A stretch of 64,000 bases of DNA from Acetivibrio mesophilus (GTDB lineage Bacteria; Bacillota; Clostridia; Acetivibrionales; Acetivibrionaceae), in contig NZ_RLII01000001.1 in assembly GCF_004102745.1 (NCBI RefSeq), positions 124,001-188,000 on the forward strand, given 5' to 3'. A program made the translations under genes and the position numbers. Positions 16,101 to 25,383 of this stretch are shown piece by piece. Numbering within the stretch: the first letter of the stretch is position 1; each line of letters opens with the position of its first letter. The notes under the pieces are model-generated. The model made no database searches. It was not told where the DNA came from and saw only the letters and a program-made list of their open reading frames with translations.

Positions 16101-16873
16101 TTTCTATAGATAAATATGCTTACAGCTCAAAGCTTAAACATACAGACCCCTTGCAAAAGGTTACATTTGCCTTGCTGACGCTGGCTGTATGTCTATGGGC
16201 AGATAACTTGATAATATCGGTTGCAGTGATTTTTATTATGGGGGGCATGACCGTCTCAGGAGGTGGGACTCCCCTCCGTTTTTATATAAAACTACTGTTA
16301 TTGCCTGTTTCTTTTTTGATAATAGGGGTGTCTACCGTTGCAGTGAATATATCCGAGCAACCAGAAAGCCTGCTGGCAGCAATTCCTGTTGCAGGAATAT
16401 GGATAGGTGTCTCAAATGAAGGGCTGCAAGAGGCGATTAAGCTGTTTTTCAAAGCACTGGGAGCTGTCTCATGCCTTTATTTTCTGTCCCTTAGTACCCC
16501 TATGGTGGATTTGCTGGCGGCACTACGGAGACTTCGGATGCCAAAGCTTTTAGTGGAGCTTATGGGGCTTGTATACAGGTTTATATTTGTATTGCTGGAA
16601 ACTGCAGATACCATCTATAATGCACAGAATTGCCGTATGGGCTATTCAAGCCTGACTGCCGGATATCGCTCTTTAGGCTCATTGATTTCCATGCTCTTCA
16701 TAAAATCATACAAGCGTTCGGATGAACTATACACTGCACTGGAGGCAAGAGGATACGAGGGAGAGCTCAATGTACTTGAAGAAACCTATGAAAAGCATTG
16801 GAAAGGATATGTCCTGGCAGTAACCATCAACGTCATACTTGTTTTATCTTCAATAGCTTTAAAGCAAGTATAG
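16097..16873 (+). CDS. cbiQ: CbiQ, transmembrane coupling subunit of the cobalt ECF transporter
   Basis: The 258-residue ECF T component has about five helices and two cytoplasmic coupling motifs typical of the family: LAALRRLRMPKLLVELM (about residues 138-154) and the late ARGYEGEL. It links the CbiMN capture unit to the CbiO ATPase. The ATGA overlap with cbiN indicates coupled translation. Confidence 0.96.
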   Translation: MISIDKYAYSSKLKHTDPLQKVTFALLTLAVCLWADNLIISVAVIFIMGGMTVSGGGTPLRFYIKLLLLPVSFLIIGVSTVAVNISEQPESLLAAIPVAGIWIGVSNEGLQEAIKLFFKALGAVSCLYFLSLSTPMVDLLAALRRLRMPKLLVELMGLVYRFIFVLLETADTIYNAQNCRMGYSSLTAGYRSLGSLISMLFIKSYKRSDELYTALEARGYEGELNVLEETYEKHWKGYVLAVTINVILVLSSIALKQV

Positions 16874-16885
16874 GAGGAGTTATTC

Positions 16886-17740
16886 ATGATAGAGAACATC
16901 CTGGAGGTAAAGGACCTTCATTACACATATATTGATGGAACACATGCTTTAAAGGGAGTGACACTTGATATAAAGCAAGGAATGACAACTGCCGTACTGG
17001 GTGGAAATGGAGCGGGAAAATCAACACTGTTTCTTTCTCTAAACGGAACACTCAAACCAACGGCCGGTAAGGTGCTGTTTAAGGGACTTCAGCTGGACTA
17101 TTCCCGAAAGGGCCTTAGAGACCTTCGCAAATCTGTGGGTATTGTGTTTCAAGACCCGGATAGCCAGTTGTTTTCGGCAAGTGTACTTCAGGATATCTCC
17201 TTTGGTCCAATAAATATGAAGCTGCCTGAAGAAGAAGTCCGCAAGAGAGTAAATGCTGCAATGGACAGGATTGGTATATCACACCTTAAGGATAAGCCAA
17301 CCCACTGTCTCAGTTTCGGACAGAAAAAGCGTGTAGCCATTGCCGGAGTACTGGCTATGGAGCCCGAAGTGCTGGTTCTTGACGAGCCGACCGCCGGCCT
17401 TGATCCCATGGGAGTTAGTGAAATTATGAAACTGCTTCGGAAAATACAAAAGGATTTAGGATTATCTGTGGTTATTTCAACCCATGATATTGACATAGTA
17501 CCGCTTTACTGTGATTATGCCTATGTGATGGATCAGGGCAGGATTGTGCTGGAAGGTACTCCTAAAGAAGTATTCGCTCATAGGGATGAAATAAGGAGTG
17601 TAAACTTAAGACTTCCACGAATCGGACATTTGATGGAGATACTAAAGGAAAAGGATGACTTTGAATTTTCGGAGAATGCCAATACCATATCCGAAGCGAG
17701 AAAAGCTCTTAATGACTGGAAGAAAAGAAAAACTACCTAA
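16886..17740 (+). CDS. cbiO: CbiO, ATPase of the cobalt ECF transporter
   Basis: The 284-residue ABC ATPase has Walker [10 protein letters not shown] (about 38-46), Q-loop [12 protein letters not shown], signature [13 protein letters not shown], Walker [14 protein letters not shown] and switch His STHD. AGGAGG at 16872-16877 precedes its ATG. It drives cobalt import at the inner face of the membrane. A gap of about 150 bases to cbiD follows, the only sizeable gap in the operon, and it contains no strong terminator. Confidence 0.96.
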   Translation: MIENILEVKDLHYTYIDGTHALKGVTLDIKQGMTTAVLGGNGAGKSTLFLSLNGTLKPTAGKVLFKGLQLDYSRKGLRDLRKSVGIVFQDPDSQLFSASVLQDISFGPINMKLPEEEVRKRVNAAMDRIGISHLKDKPTHCLSFGQKKRVAIAGVLAMEPEVLVLDEPTAGLDPMGVSEIMKLLRKIQKDLGLSVVISTHDIDIVPLYCDYAYVMDQGRIVLEGTPKEVFAHRDEIRSVNLRLPRIGHLMEILKEKDDFEFSENANTISEARKALNDWKKRKTT

Positions 17741-17892
17741 AAAGGAAATTGCGTTGATACAGTACTATATAATTTGCGCCAAGAAACCACTAATTTCAAT
17801 GAGCAAAATATCGATGCTTCTACGGTTTTTGTGAAATTGAAATAGTGAGTTTCCCGCATAATTTATATAAAGGCATAAGTGTGGGTGGAATA

Positions 17893-19026
17893 ATGAATGA
17901 TTATATAATAAAGTCTGGTAAAAAGCTAAGAAAAGGGTTTACAACCGGAAGCTGTGCGGCAGCTGCCGCAAAAGCCTGCACAATTATGCTCTTTGAAAAG
18001 ATAGAGATTCCGGAGGTTTCTTTAACTTTTCCCGGAGGGGAAGAAATAATTCTTAAGCCGGAAGATATCACTCTCAATGAAGCTTCCGCAAGCTGTTGCA
18101 TCATAAAGGATGCGGGGGATGACCCTGATGTAACAAACGGCATAAGGATCTATGCCAGGGTTGAAAAGGCAAAAGCCGGTATTTCCATTGACGGAGGGAT
18201 AGGTGTCGGAAGAGTAACCTCTGCGGGTTTGCCCTGCAAAATAGGAGAGGCGGCTATCAATCCCGGACCAAGAAAGATGATTTTTAATGCGTTGGAAGAG
18301 GTTGCCCGTCTATACAAATACGATGGCGGATTTCATGTGGAAATATTTGTTCCCCAGGGAGTGGAAATTGCAAAGAAAACCTTCAATGAAAGGCTTGGGA
18401 TTGTCGAAGGCATATCCATCCTGGGAACTACAGGCATTGTGGAGCCCATGAGTGAAGCTGCATTGATAGATACAATCAAGCTGGAAATGTCTATCAGAAA
18501 GCAAAACGGTCAAAACGTGCTATTCATTTCTCCCGGAAATTATGGAGTTGATTATGCCAGAGAGCATTTGGGCATTGATGTTGACAGCGCTGTAAAAATT
18601 TCAAATTATATTGGTGAAGCTCTTGATTATGCGATATATTTGGGCTTTAAAAAAATCCTGCTTGTCGGACATATAGGGAAATTGGTCAAGTTAGCTGCCG
18701 GTGTTATGAATACACATTCGAAAATTGCTGACTGCAGAAATGAAATATTTGCCGCTCACAGTGCATTAGCCGGTGCAGGAAAAGAAACGGTCGAAAAAAT
18801 CATGAATGCAAAAACAACAGATGAAATTCACAATATCCTGTTGCAGAACAATATATCCAAAATGGTGTATGAAAGCATATTGGGAAAAATAGTATATCAT
18901 TTAAATTATCGTGTGATGAATAAGGCAAGGATTGAAGTTCTTGTATTTTCAAATGAAAATGGCGTGTTAATGCAGACAGACAATGTGTTGGACTTTATCA
19001 ATGAACTAAAGGAGGTTGGACATTGA
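17893..19026 (+). CDS. cbiD: CbiD, cobalt-precorrin-5B C1-methyltransferase
   Basis: This enzyme of the anaerobic corrin route methylates C-1 during ring contraction steps. The N-terminal signature LRKGFTTGSCAAAAAKA and later KDAGDDPDVTNG, GIGVGRVTSAGL and PGNYG are all CbiD hallmarks. I use ATG 17893 (377 residues, family length). The frame extends upstream to 17845 without conserved sequence. It overlaps cbiL by 4 bases (TTGA). Confidence 0.97.
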   Translation: MNDYIIKSGKKLRKGFTTGSCAAAAAKACTIMLFEKIEIPEVSLTFPGGEEIILKPEDITLNEASASCCIIKDAGDDPDVTNGIRIYARVEKAKAGISIDGGIGVGRVTSAGLPCKIGEAAINPGPRKMIFNALEEVARLYKYDGGFHVEIFVPQGVEIAKKTFNERLGIVEGISILGTTGIVEPMSEAALIDTIKLEMSIRKQNGQNVLFISPGNYGVDYAREHLGIDVDSAVKISNYIGEALDYAIYLGFKKILLVGHIGKLVKLAAGVMNTHSKIADCRNEIFAAHSALAGAGKETVEKIMNAKTTDEIHNILLQNNISKMVYESILGKIVYHLNYRVMNKARIEVLVFSNENGVLMQTDNVLDFINELKEVGH

Positions 19027-19703
19027 AAGGAACTTTATACGGAGTTGGTGTTGGACCGGGAGATCAGAAGCTTCTTACTCTATTGGCGGTTGAAACTTTA
19101 CATAAGGCGGATATTATTGCAGTACCTGATACCGGAGGCGAGAAAACAGCTCTGAATATTGTGGGTGAGTATATCTCCGGCAAAAAGATAATGTACTGCA
19201 GTATGCCTATGACAAGAGATACAGCAATACTGCGGGAGAGTCATAAAGCCTGTGCAGAGCTGATCTGTGCAGAGCTCGAAAAAGGCTTGAACCTGGTATT
19301 TATAACGCTCGGTGATCCTACAATTTATTCTACATATATGTATGTGCACAGGTTGGTTGTTGAAAAAGGATATTCTGCTGAAATTGTTAACGGGATTCCA
19401 TCGTTTTGTGCGGCTGCTGCTAAACTGGGCATTTCATTGTGTAATGGAAAGGAAGCATTGCATATTGTTCCTGCATCCTATGAAGGTGTGGATGAACTCT
19501 TACGTTTGAACGGAAGTAAGGTGCTTATGAAAAGCGGAAAGGGTATTTTAAACATAAAGCAGAAGCTGGAGAAGCATAATTTGCTTGACAATTCCAAAAT
19601 GGTAGAATGCTGCTTTATGGAAAATGAGAAAATATATAACAGTCTTAGGGACTTAAATGAAGATAGCAGTTATTTTTCGATTATTATAGTTAAAGGAGAA
19701 TAA
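19023..19703 (+). CDS. cbiL: CbiL, cobalt-factor II C20-methyltransferase
   Basis: The 226-residue SAM-dependent tetrapyrrole methylase has the family start LYGVGVGPGDQKLLTLLAVE and the SAM-loop LGDPTIYSTYMYV, both specific to CbiL/CobI. It adds the C-20 methyl group to cobalt-factor II. The TTG start overlaps the cbiD stop and AAGGAGG lies at 19010-19016. The gene is two bases from cbiF. Confidence 0.95.
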   Translation: MKGTLYGVGVGPGDQKLLTLLAVETLHKADIIAVPDTGGEKTALNIVGEYISGKKIMYCSMPMTRDTAILRESHKACAELICAELEKGLNLVFITLGDPTIYSTYMYVHRLVVEKGYSAEIVNGIPSFCAAAAKLGISLCNGKEALHIVPASYEGVDELLRLNGSKVLMKSGKGILNIKQKLEKHNLLDNSKMVECCFMENEKIYNSLRDLNEDSSYFSIIIVKGE

Positions 19704-19705
19704 AA

Positions 19706-20464
19706 ATGGTCTATTTTATCGGAGCAGGACCGGGCGCGGTTGATTTGATAACAGTGAGGGGACAGGAGCTTTTGAAAAAAGCTGATGTTGTCATATATGC
19801 AGGGTCTTTGGTTAACCCGGAGCTCCTTAAGTGTACAAAGCCTGAGTGCAAGATTTACAACAGCGCTTCTATGACACTTGATGAAATTATAGATGTTTTC
19901 GTTAGAGAATATTCACCTGATAAGATACTGGTAAGGCTGCATACAGGCGATCCAAGTATTTATGGAGCAATCAAGGAGCAGATGGAGCTGTTGGACAAGC
20001 ATAAAATTCCTTATAGCGTTGTGCCCGGAGTCAGTTCATTTTGCGGTGCGGCAGCGGTGTTAAATGCTGAATATACACTGCCTGGTGTGAGTCAGACTGT
20101 TATTCTTTCAAGGATGGAGGGAAGAACGCCCGTACCTCCGGATGAGGATATAGAAAAGCTTGCATCTCATAAGGCTTCCATGGTTTTGTTCCTTACGACC
20201 TCAATGCTTGAGAAGCTTAGTGAGAAGCTTGTAAAAGGCGGATACAAATCCGATACGCCTGCTGCTATTGTCTATAAGGCTACATGGCCGGAGCAGAAGA
20301 TTGTCCGTACCACAATTGCAGAGCTTCATAAAAGTGCAAAGGAAAACAATATTACCAAAACGGCCTTGATACTTGTAGGGGATTTTCTTTCTTGTGAGCA
20401 CGAGCTTTCAAAGCTTTATGATGCAAGCTTTACCCATGAATTCAGGAAGGCGAAAGAACAATGA
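19706..20464 (+). CDS. cbiF: CbiF, cobalt-precorrin-4 C11-methyltransferase
   Basis: A 252-residue SAM-dependent methylase. VYFIGAGPGAVDLITVRGQELL and VVIYAGSLVNPELL, then RLHTGDPSIYGAI, distinguish CbiF/CobM from the other methylases of the pathway. It methylates C-11 of cobalt-precorrin-4. It overlaps cbiG by 4 bases (ATGA). Confidence 0.96.
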   Translation: MVYFIGAGPGAVDLITVRGQELLKKADVVIYAGSLVNPELLKCTKPECKIYNSASMTLDEIIDVFVREYSPDKILVRLHTGDPSIYGAIKEQMELLDKHKIPYSVVPGVSSFCGAAAVLNAEYTLPGVSQTVILSRMEGRTPVPPDEDIEKLASHKASMVLFLTTSMLEKLSEKLVKGGYKSDTPAAIVYKATWPEQKIVRTTIAELHKSAKENNITKTALILVGDFLSCEHELSKLYDASFTHEFRKAKEQ

Positions 20465-21498
20465 GGATAACCTTGATTTCCTTTACCCAAAAGGGCTCAC
20501 TCTTATGTAAGCGCCTGGTTGATTATCTTAAAGAAGAGGGACATTCTATCGTTGCATATTCAAAGTATGGAGGCGGCGAGCTGCCTCAGATGGAAGACAA
20601 TCTTAGCGCACTTACAGGAAAAGCCTTTGAGGACAGCAATTCAATAATATTTATTGGAGCTGCCGGTATAGCCGTAAGAGCAATTGCGCCATTCCTTAAA
20701 AATAAGGCATCCGACCCGGCGGTCATTGTGATAAATGAAACAGGAGAATATGTGATTCCCATATTGTCAGGGCATTTGGGCGGTGCAAACAGCCTGGCCC
20801 ATAAATTGGCGTCTTTTTTGGGAGGAAGGGCAATTATTACTACTGCTACAGATATTAACGGCGTTTTTTCGGTTGATGTGTGGACAAAGGAAAACGGTCT
20901 TCATATTTTGAACATAGAAAACATAAAGCATATTTCTGCCGCATTGCTGAATGGTCAAAAAATTGGTTTTCGCTGTGATTTTCCGGTGGAAGGTGAATTA
21001 CCGGAATTCTTTACAAAGGATACAACTGATTACGGAATATATATATATGATCACAAAAAGCAAAATGCGGACAAGCAGCCTTTTAAAAATACATTATTTT
21101 TGTGCCCTAAGCTGTTTGCTGTGGGAGTGGGATGCCGGAAAGGAATTCCGGAAGAGATATTGGAAGAAGTATTTCTTGAAACACTGGCGGCAGAGAACAT
21201 ACCAAAGAATCTTGTTTACTGTGTTGCAACCATTGATATAAAAAAAGAAGAAGAGGCAATTATACGGCTTTGTGACAAATTCAGATACTGTCTTAAGCTT
21301 TATACCAATAAAGAGCTTATGGAGGCTAAAGGGAGCTTTTCATCATCGGGGTTTGTAAGGGCTGTTACAGGTGTGGATAATGTCTGTGAAAGAGCGGCCA
21401 TACTGGCCAGCAATCATGGGAAATTGATAATGGGAAAAAGAGCTAGAGATGGAGTCACTGTTGCTATCGCAGAAAGGGCATGGAGGTGTAGCTTTTGA
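20461..21498 (+). CDS. cbiG: CbiG, cobalt-precorrin-5A hydrolase
   Basis: A 345-residue protein with the central conserved IFIGAAGIAVRAIAPFLKNKASDPAV and PILSGHLGGANSLA, and a C-terminal CobE-like domain (about 215-345, FAVGVGCRKGIPEE, and KGSFSSSGFVRAVTGVDNVCE). CbiG opens the delta-lactone and releases the extruded two-carbon unit as acetaldehyde. It lies between cbiF and hemA with overlaps on both sides. Confidence 0.96.
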   Translation: MRITLISFTQKGSLLCKRLVDYLKEEGHSIVAYSKYGGGELPQMEDNLSALTGKAFEDSNSIIFIGAAGIAVRAIAPFLKNKASDPAVIVINETGEYVIPILSGHLGGANSLAHKLASFLGGRAIITTATDINGVFSVDVWTKENGLHILNIENIKHISAALLNGQKIGFRCDFPVEGELPEFFTKDTTDYGIYIYDHKKQNADKQPFKNTLFLCPKLFAVGVGCRKGIPEEILEEVFLETLAAENIPKNLVYCVATIDIKKEEEAIIRLCDKFRYCLKLYTNKELMEAKGSFSSSGFVRAVTGVDNVCERAAILASNHGKLIMGKRARDGVTVAIAERAWRCSF

Positions 21499-22499
21499 AT
21501 ATAATCATGGCTGGAGTTGATTATCGCAGCGCAAGCCTGGAATTAAGAGAAAAGGTTGGGTTCAACAAAAATCAAATAAGAGATATTCTAGCCAAAATAA
21601 ATAAGGAGGCTTGTGTTTCCGGAGTGGTTTTGATTTCAACCTGCAACCGCACAGAGGCGTACATTTCATTAAGCCATTGCGAAGAAGCGGATCCGGTTGA
21701 AATATTCTGCAATGCTGCCAATCTTGATGATGATATGAAGAAGTGTTTTTATGTTAAAAAGGGTGAAGATTTGGCGGTTTATCTTTTTGAGCTTGCCTGT
21801 GGAATTCACTCAATGATATTTGGAGAAGACCAGATATTGACGCAGGTTAAAGAAGCAATGCTGATTGCTATTGAAGAGGGAGCAAGCGATGCGGCATTGA
21901 ACACACTTTTCAGGTGCGCCATAACCTGTGCCAAAAAGGTAAAGACTCAGCTGGTGCTCAATGCCGTTTCGCCTTCGGTAGCCGGGCAGTCGGTACAGTT
22001 GGTAAGTGAATATATTGAAAAAAAAGCAGGTTGCAAAGCGTTGGTTATCGGTAACGGAGCAGTTGGAAGAAAAGTTTGTGAGGAACTGATTGCAAAGGGA
22101 TGTGAGGTCCACATAACTACCAGAACCCACAACAACAAAAGCATAATTGTTCCTACAGGCTGTAAAGTTATTCCGTATCACGACAGGGAGTCATTGATAC
22201 CATATGTGGATATTTTAATAAGCGCAACATCAAGTCCCCATCAGACTGTTACTATCGATATGATTGACAGATGTGCAAATAAGCCCAAATACATTATTGA
22301 TCTTGCAGTACCCAGGGACATAGACCCTGAGGTCGGGAAGATAAACGGTATACTGTACTACAATATTGACAGCCTTGGGGAAACCGCACGGAAGGACAAT
22401 TCTAAGGAAATATCAGCCATGAAGAGTTTGATAGCAGAGCATATTGAGAATTTTAACAAATGGTATGCCCAAAGAAAACGACTTATGGCGGTAAAATAA
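21495..22499 (+). CDS. hemA: HemA, glutamyl-tRNA reductase (short form)
   Basis: HemA reduces Glu-tRNA to glutamate-1-semialdehyde, the first step to tetrapyrroles. The active-site region STCNRTEAYI (Cys about residue 50), SMIFGEDQILTQVKEA and the NADPH-binding VIGNGAVGRKVCEELI are present. At 334 residues it is about 80 shorter than enteric HemA because the C-terminal dimerisation domain is missing, as in several clostridia. The TTG start overlaps cbiG. Its place in a B12-controlled operon indicates that tetrapyrroles here serve mainly corrinoid synthesis. Confidence 0.95.
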   Translation: MNIIMAGVDYRSASLELREKVGFNKNQIRDILAKINKEACVSGVVLISTCNRTEAYISLSHCEEADPVEIFCNAANLDDDMKKCFYVKKGEDLAVYLFELACGIHSMIFGEDQILTQVKEAMLIAIEEGASDAALNTLFRCAITCAKKVKTQLVLNAVSPSVAGQSVQLVSEYIEKKAGCKALVIGNGAVGRKVCEELIAKGCEVHITTRTHNNKSIIVPTGCKVIPYHDRESLIPYVDILISATSSPHQTVTIDMIDRCANKPKYIIDLAVPRDIDPEVGKINGILYYNIDSLGETARKDNSKEISAMKSLIAEHIENFNKWYAQRKRLMAVK

Positions 22500-22525
22500 T
22501 AAAAATAAATGGGTGGGGTAGAGTC

Positions 22526-23251
22526 ATGATTAGTATTATTGGCATAGGGCCGGGAGAGAAAGAACAGATAACACCGCTTGCGATAGAGGCACTAAAAAAC
22601 AGCGAGGTAGTTGCCGGATACACTTTATATATAGATATAATCAAAGATTTGATTGAGGGCAAGGAAATAATAGCAACTCCCATGATGCAGGAGGTAGAAA
22701 GGTGCAGGATGGCTGCGCTGGCTGCAAAAGGAAACAAAAATGTAGCTATGGTTTCAAGCGGAGACGCAGGGATTTACGGGATGGCGGCCCTGATGATTGA
22801 AATATGTGAGGAGCTTGGAATCCGTGAAGAGATCAGGGTCATAGCAGGAATTACTGCAGCAAGCTCTGCGGCAGCGGTTCTTGGAGCACCTTTAACACAC
22901 GATTTTGTGGTAATATCCTTAAGCAACCTTCTTACAAAATGGGAGGACATTGAAAAGAGATTGGATCTGGCCTCGCAGGCCGGGTTTGTAATAGTGATTT
23001 ACAATCCATCCAGCAAAAAGAGAGCGGATTTTCTTAAAAAAGCCTGTGAAATCGTGATGAGAAATATAAGCGGGGATACAATGTGCGGATATGTAAGAAA
23101 TATAGGGCGAGAGGGACAAACTCACAAGATATTGCCGCTTAAAGAATTAAAAGACGAGGTGGTGGACATGTTTACCACAGTAATAATCGGAAATTCCACT
23201 ACCAGGGTCATAAACGGGAAACTGGTAACTCCTAGGGGATACAGAATATAA
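22526..23251 (+). CDS. cbiH: CbiH, cobalt-precorrin-3 C17-methyltransferase (ring contraction)
   Basis: The protein is a SAM-dependent methylase of 241 residues from ATG 22526. ISIIGIGPGEKEQITPLAIEAL, MVSSGDAGIYGMAALMIEI and VIYNPSSKKR are CbiH/CobJ marks. It methylates C-17 and contracts the ring. The frame is open back to 22460 inside hemA, but GGGTGGGG (22510-22517) places the start at 22526. Confidence 0.96.
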   Translation: MISIIGIGPGEKEQITPLAIEALKNSEVVAGYTLYIDIIKDLIEGKEIIATPMMQEVERCRMAALAAKGNKNVAMVSSGDAGIYGMAALMIEICEELGIREEIRVIAGITAASSAAAVLGAPLTHDFVVISLSNLLTKWEDIEKRLDLASQAGFVIVIYNPSSKKRADFLKKACEIVMRNISGDTMCGYVRNIGREGQTHKILPLKELKDEVVDMFTTVIIGNSTTRVINGKLVTPRGYRI

Positions 23252-23280
23252 TTTCTGCATTGGATTGAAGGTAGAATAAG

Positions 23281-24510
23281 ATGAAAAAAGTGATTGTAGT
23301 TGCAGGAACAAATGAAGGAAGAAAGTTAAGTACTTTTTTAGCCGAAAACGGTGTTGAGGTTACAGCAGCTGTAGCCACCGGATACGGTTCACTGGTGATG
23401 CCTGACATGCCTTTTTTGTCGGTAAAGGAGGGAAGGCTTTCCCTTGAAGAGATTACAGAACTTATAAAAAGCTATGACTATATTGTGGACGCAACACACC
23501 CTTATGCCAAAATCATTTCGGAGAATGTAAAGGAGGCTGCGAAAAGATGCGGCAAGGCTGTGATGAGGCTGGTAAGGCCTTCATTGGAATATGAAAATGT
23601 CCTAGAGTTTTCAAGCATAGAAGCAGCATGTGCCTATCTTAACGGTACAGAGGGAAATATTTTTGTGACAACCGGAAGTAAGGAGTTGCTGCCATATTCA
23701 AAAATCGAAAATTACAGAGAAAGAGTTTTTGTCAGAGTACTGCCAACGGCTGAGGCAATAAAGGCATGTTCGGATGCAGGCTTTAGCGCGACGAATATAA
23801 TTTGCATGCAGGGACCCTTCAGTGAGAATATGAATTTGGCGACCATGGAACAAATCAATGCTAAGTTTTTGGTAACAAAGGAAACCGGGAAAAGCGGAGG
23901 CTTTCAGGAGAAAATTGATGCAGCAAGAAAGCTGGGGACAAAGGTTATATTGATAGGAAGGCCTTGTAAAGAAGAAGGCATGACGCTGGAGGAAATGTTT
24001 ATATATTTTCAAAAGGAATTTGGAATTACGCAAGAAGAATCCTTGTCCCATTTTCCAATGTTTATTAGCCTGAAAAACAAAAAGGTTGTTGTCATCGGAG
24101 GGGGAAGGATTGCCACAAGAAGAGTCCAGGTTCTTATACGCTATGGCGCGGAGTTGGTTGTGATTGCTGCCTGCCAGTCGGAAAGTATAAAGCTTTTAGC
24201 CGGCGAAAACAAGCTTACACTAATTGAAAGAAATTACCTGCCGGGTGACCTGAATGGCGCTTTCATGGCAATTGCTGCAACGGACGACAGGGATGTGAAT
24301 GAAAAGGTCTGCAATGACGCACGGAAAGAGGGGATTCCAGTAAATGTATGTGACAGAAAAGAGCTGTGCGATTTTTACTTCCCTGCTATATTTGAAAACG
24401 GGGAGGTTACAGGCGGACTGATTTCAAAGGACGGCAGCAACCATAAAGCGGCAAAGGAAACGGCTGCAAGAATAAGGGAATTCTTAAAGAACCGGAGGGA
24501 GCAAACATGA
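23281..24510 (+). CDS. CbiJ-SirC fusion: cobalt-precorrin-6A reductase and precorrin-2 dehydrogenase
   Basis: The 409-residue protein joins two enzymes. Residues 1 to about 250 are CbiJ/CobK (VVAGTNEGRKLSTFLAENG, YDYIVDATHPYAKIISENV, NIICMQGPFSENMN, KETGKSGGFQEKI). Residues about 260-405 are a SirC/CysG-N domain with Rossmann motif KVVVIGGGRIATRRVQVL and AATDDRDVNEKV. The second domain makes factor II from precorrin-2 early in the route while the first acts late, so the fusion links distant steps. It overlaps hemC by 4 bases. Confidence 0.93.
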   Translation: MKKVIVVAGTNEGRKLSTFLAENGVEVTAAVATGYGSLVMPDMPFLSVKEGRLSLEEITELIKSYDYIVDATHPYAKIISENVKEAAKRCGKAVMRLVRPSLEYENVLEFSSIEAACAYLNGTEGNIFVTTGSKELLPYSKIENYRERVFVRVLPTAEAIKACSDAGFSATNIICMQGPFSENMNLATMEQINAKFLVTKETGKSGGFQEKIDAARKLGTKVILIGRPCKEEGMTLEEMFIYFQKEFGITQEESLSHFPMFISLKNKKVVVIGGGRIATRRVQVLIRYGAELVVIAACQSESIKLLAGENKLTLIERNYLPGDLNGAFMAIAATDDRDVNEKVCNDARKEGIPVNVCDRKELCDFYFPAIFENGEVTGGLISKDGSNHKAAKETAARIREFLKNRREQT

Positions 24511-25379
24511 AAACAGTGAGAGTTGGCAGCAGGGACAGTGGACTTGCAGTCATACAGGCTCAGATGGTCATAGATGCCATAAAAAAATACGACAGTAATA
24601 TAGAAGTTGAATTAGTCACCATGAAAACAACAGGGGACAGAATTTTAGACAAAACCCTTGATAAAATCGGTGGCAAGGGATTGTTTGTTAAGGAATTGGA
24701 CGAAGCGCTGCGAAACGGAGGTGTGGATATAACTGTACACAGTTACAAGGATATGCCCATGGAAATTAATTCTGAATTACCCGTGGTGGCCTTGTCGGAA
24801 CGGGAAGACGAGAGGGATGTTCTCATCCTTCCTGTAAAGCAAGGTGATAAAAGCAAGCCGCTAGGGTGCTCCAGCAAAAGAAGGATGCTGCAGCTTAAAG
24901 CTCTTGGCTTTGACAATATCGAGCCACTCAGAGGGAATGTTATCACCAGGCTAAAAAAGCTGGATGACGGAGAATACTGTGGAATTATTCTGGCTGCCGC
25001 CGGGATTAAGAGGCTTGGACTGGAAAACAGGATCAGCAGGTATTTTACAACGGAAGAAATAATGCCTGCGGCCTGTCAGGGAATCATTGCCGTTCAGACC
25101 AGGAAAGGTGAAGATACACGCTATCTCGCTAATTTCCATAGTGAAAGGTCAAAAATAGTTTCCGATGCCGAACGTGCCTTTGTTGCCGCTTTGGATGGAG
25201 GCTGCTCATCGCCGGTTGCAGCTTATGCATATTTCGAAAACGATAAATTAGTGCTAAGAGGGCTCTATGTGAACGAAGAAAAAAATATAGCAATAAAAGG
25301 TATAGAGTATGGCAGGGCTGAAGATGCAGTCAAAATGGGTATTTCGCTTGCAAAGAGGCTCAAGGGGGAGGCGTGCTGA
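24507..25379 (+). CDS. hemC: HemC, hydroxymethylbilane synthase
   Basis: The 290-residue porphobilinogen deaminase has RVGSRDSGLAVIQAQMV at the N-terminus, KGLFVKELDEAL, the catalytic VHSYKDMPM (family Asp/Lys region), and GGCSSPVAAYA with the Cys that carries the dipyrromethane cofactor (about residue 232). It builds the linear tetrapyrrole for uroporphyrinogen III. It overlaps the preceding gene by ATGA. Confidence 0.97.
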   Translation: MKTVRVGSRDSGLAVIQAQMVIDAIKKYDSNIEVELVTMKTTGDRILDKTLDKIGGKGLFVKELDEALRNGGVDITVHSYKDMPMEINSELPVVALSEREDERDVLILPVKQGDKSKPLGCSSKRRMLQLKALGFDNIEPLRGNVITRLKKLDDGEYCGIILAAAGIKRLGLENRISRYFTTEEIMPAACQGIIAVQTRKGEDTRYLANFHSERSKIVSDAERAFVAALDGGCSSPVAAYAYFENDKLVLRGLYVNEEKNIAIKGIEYGRAEDAVKMGISLAKRLKGEAC

Positions 25380-25383
25380 CTTC

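Noticed and set aside
21495-22499. hemA considered truncated because it is about 80 residues short
   Set aside because: Short HemA without the C-terminal dimerisation helix domain is usual in clostridia, and the gene is tightly placed between intact neighbours.
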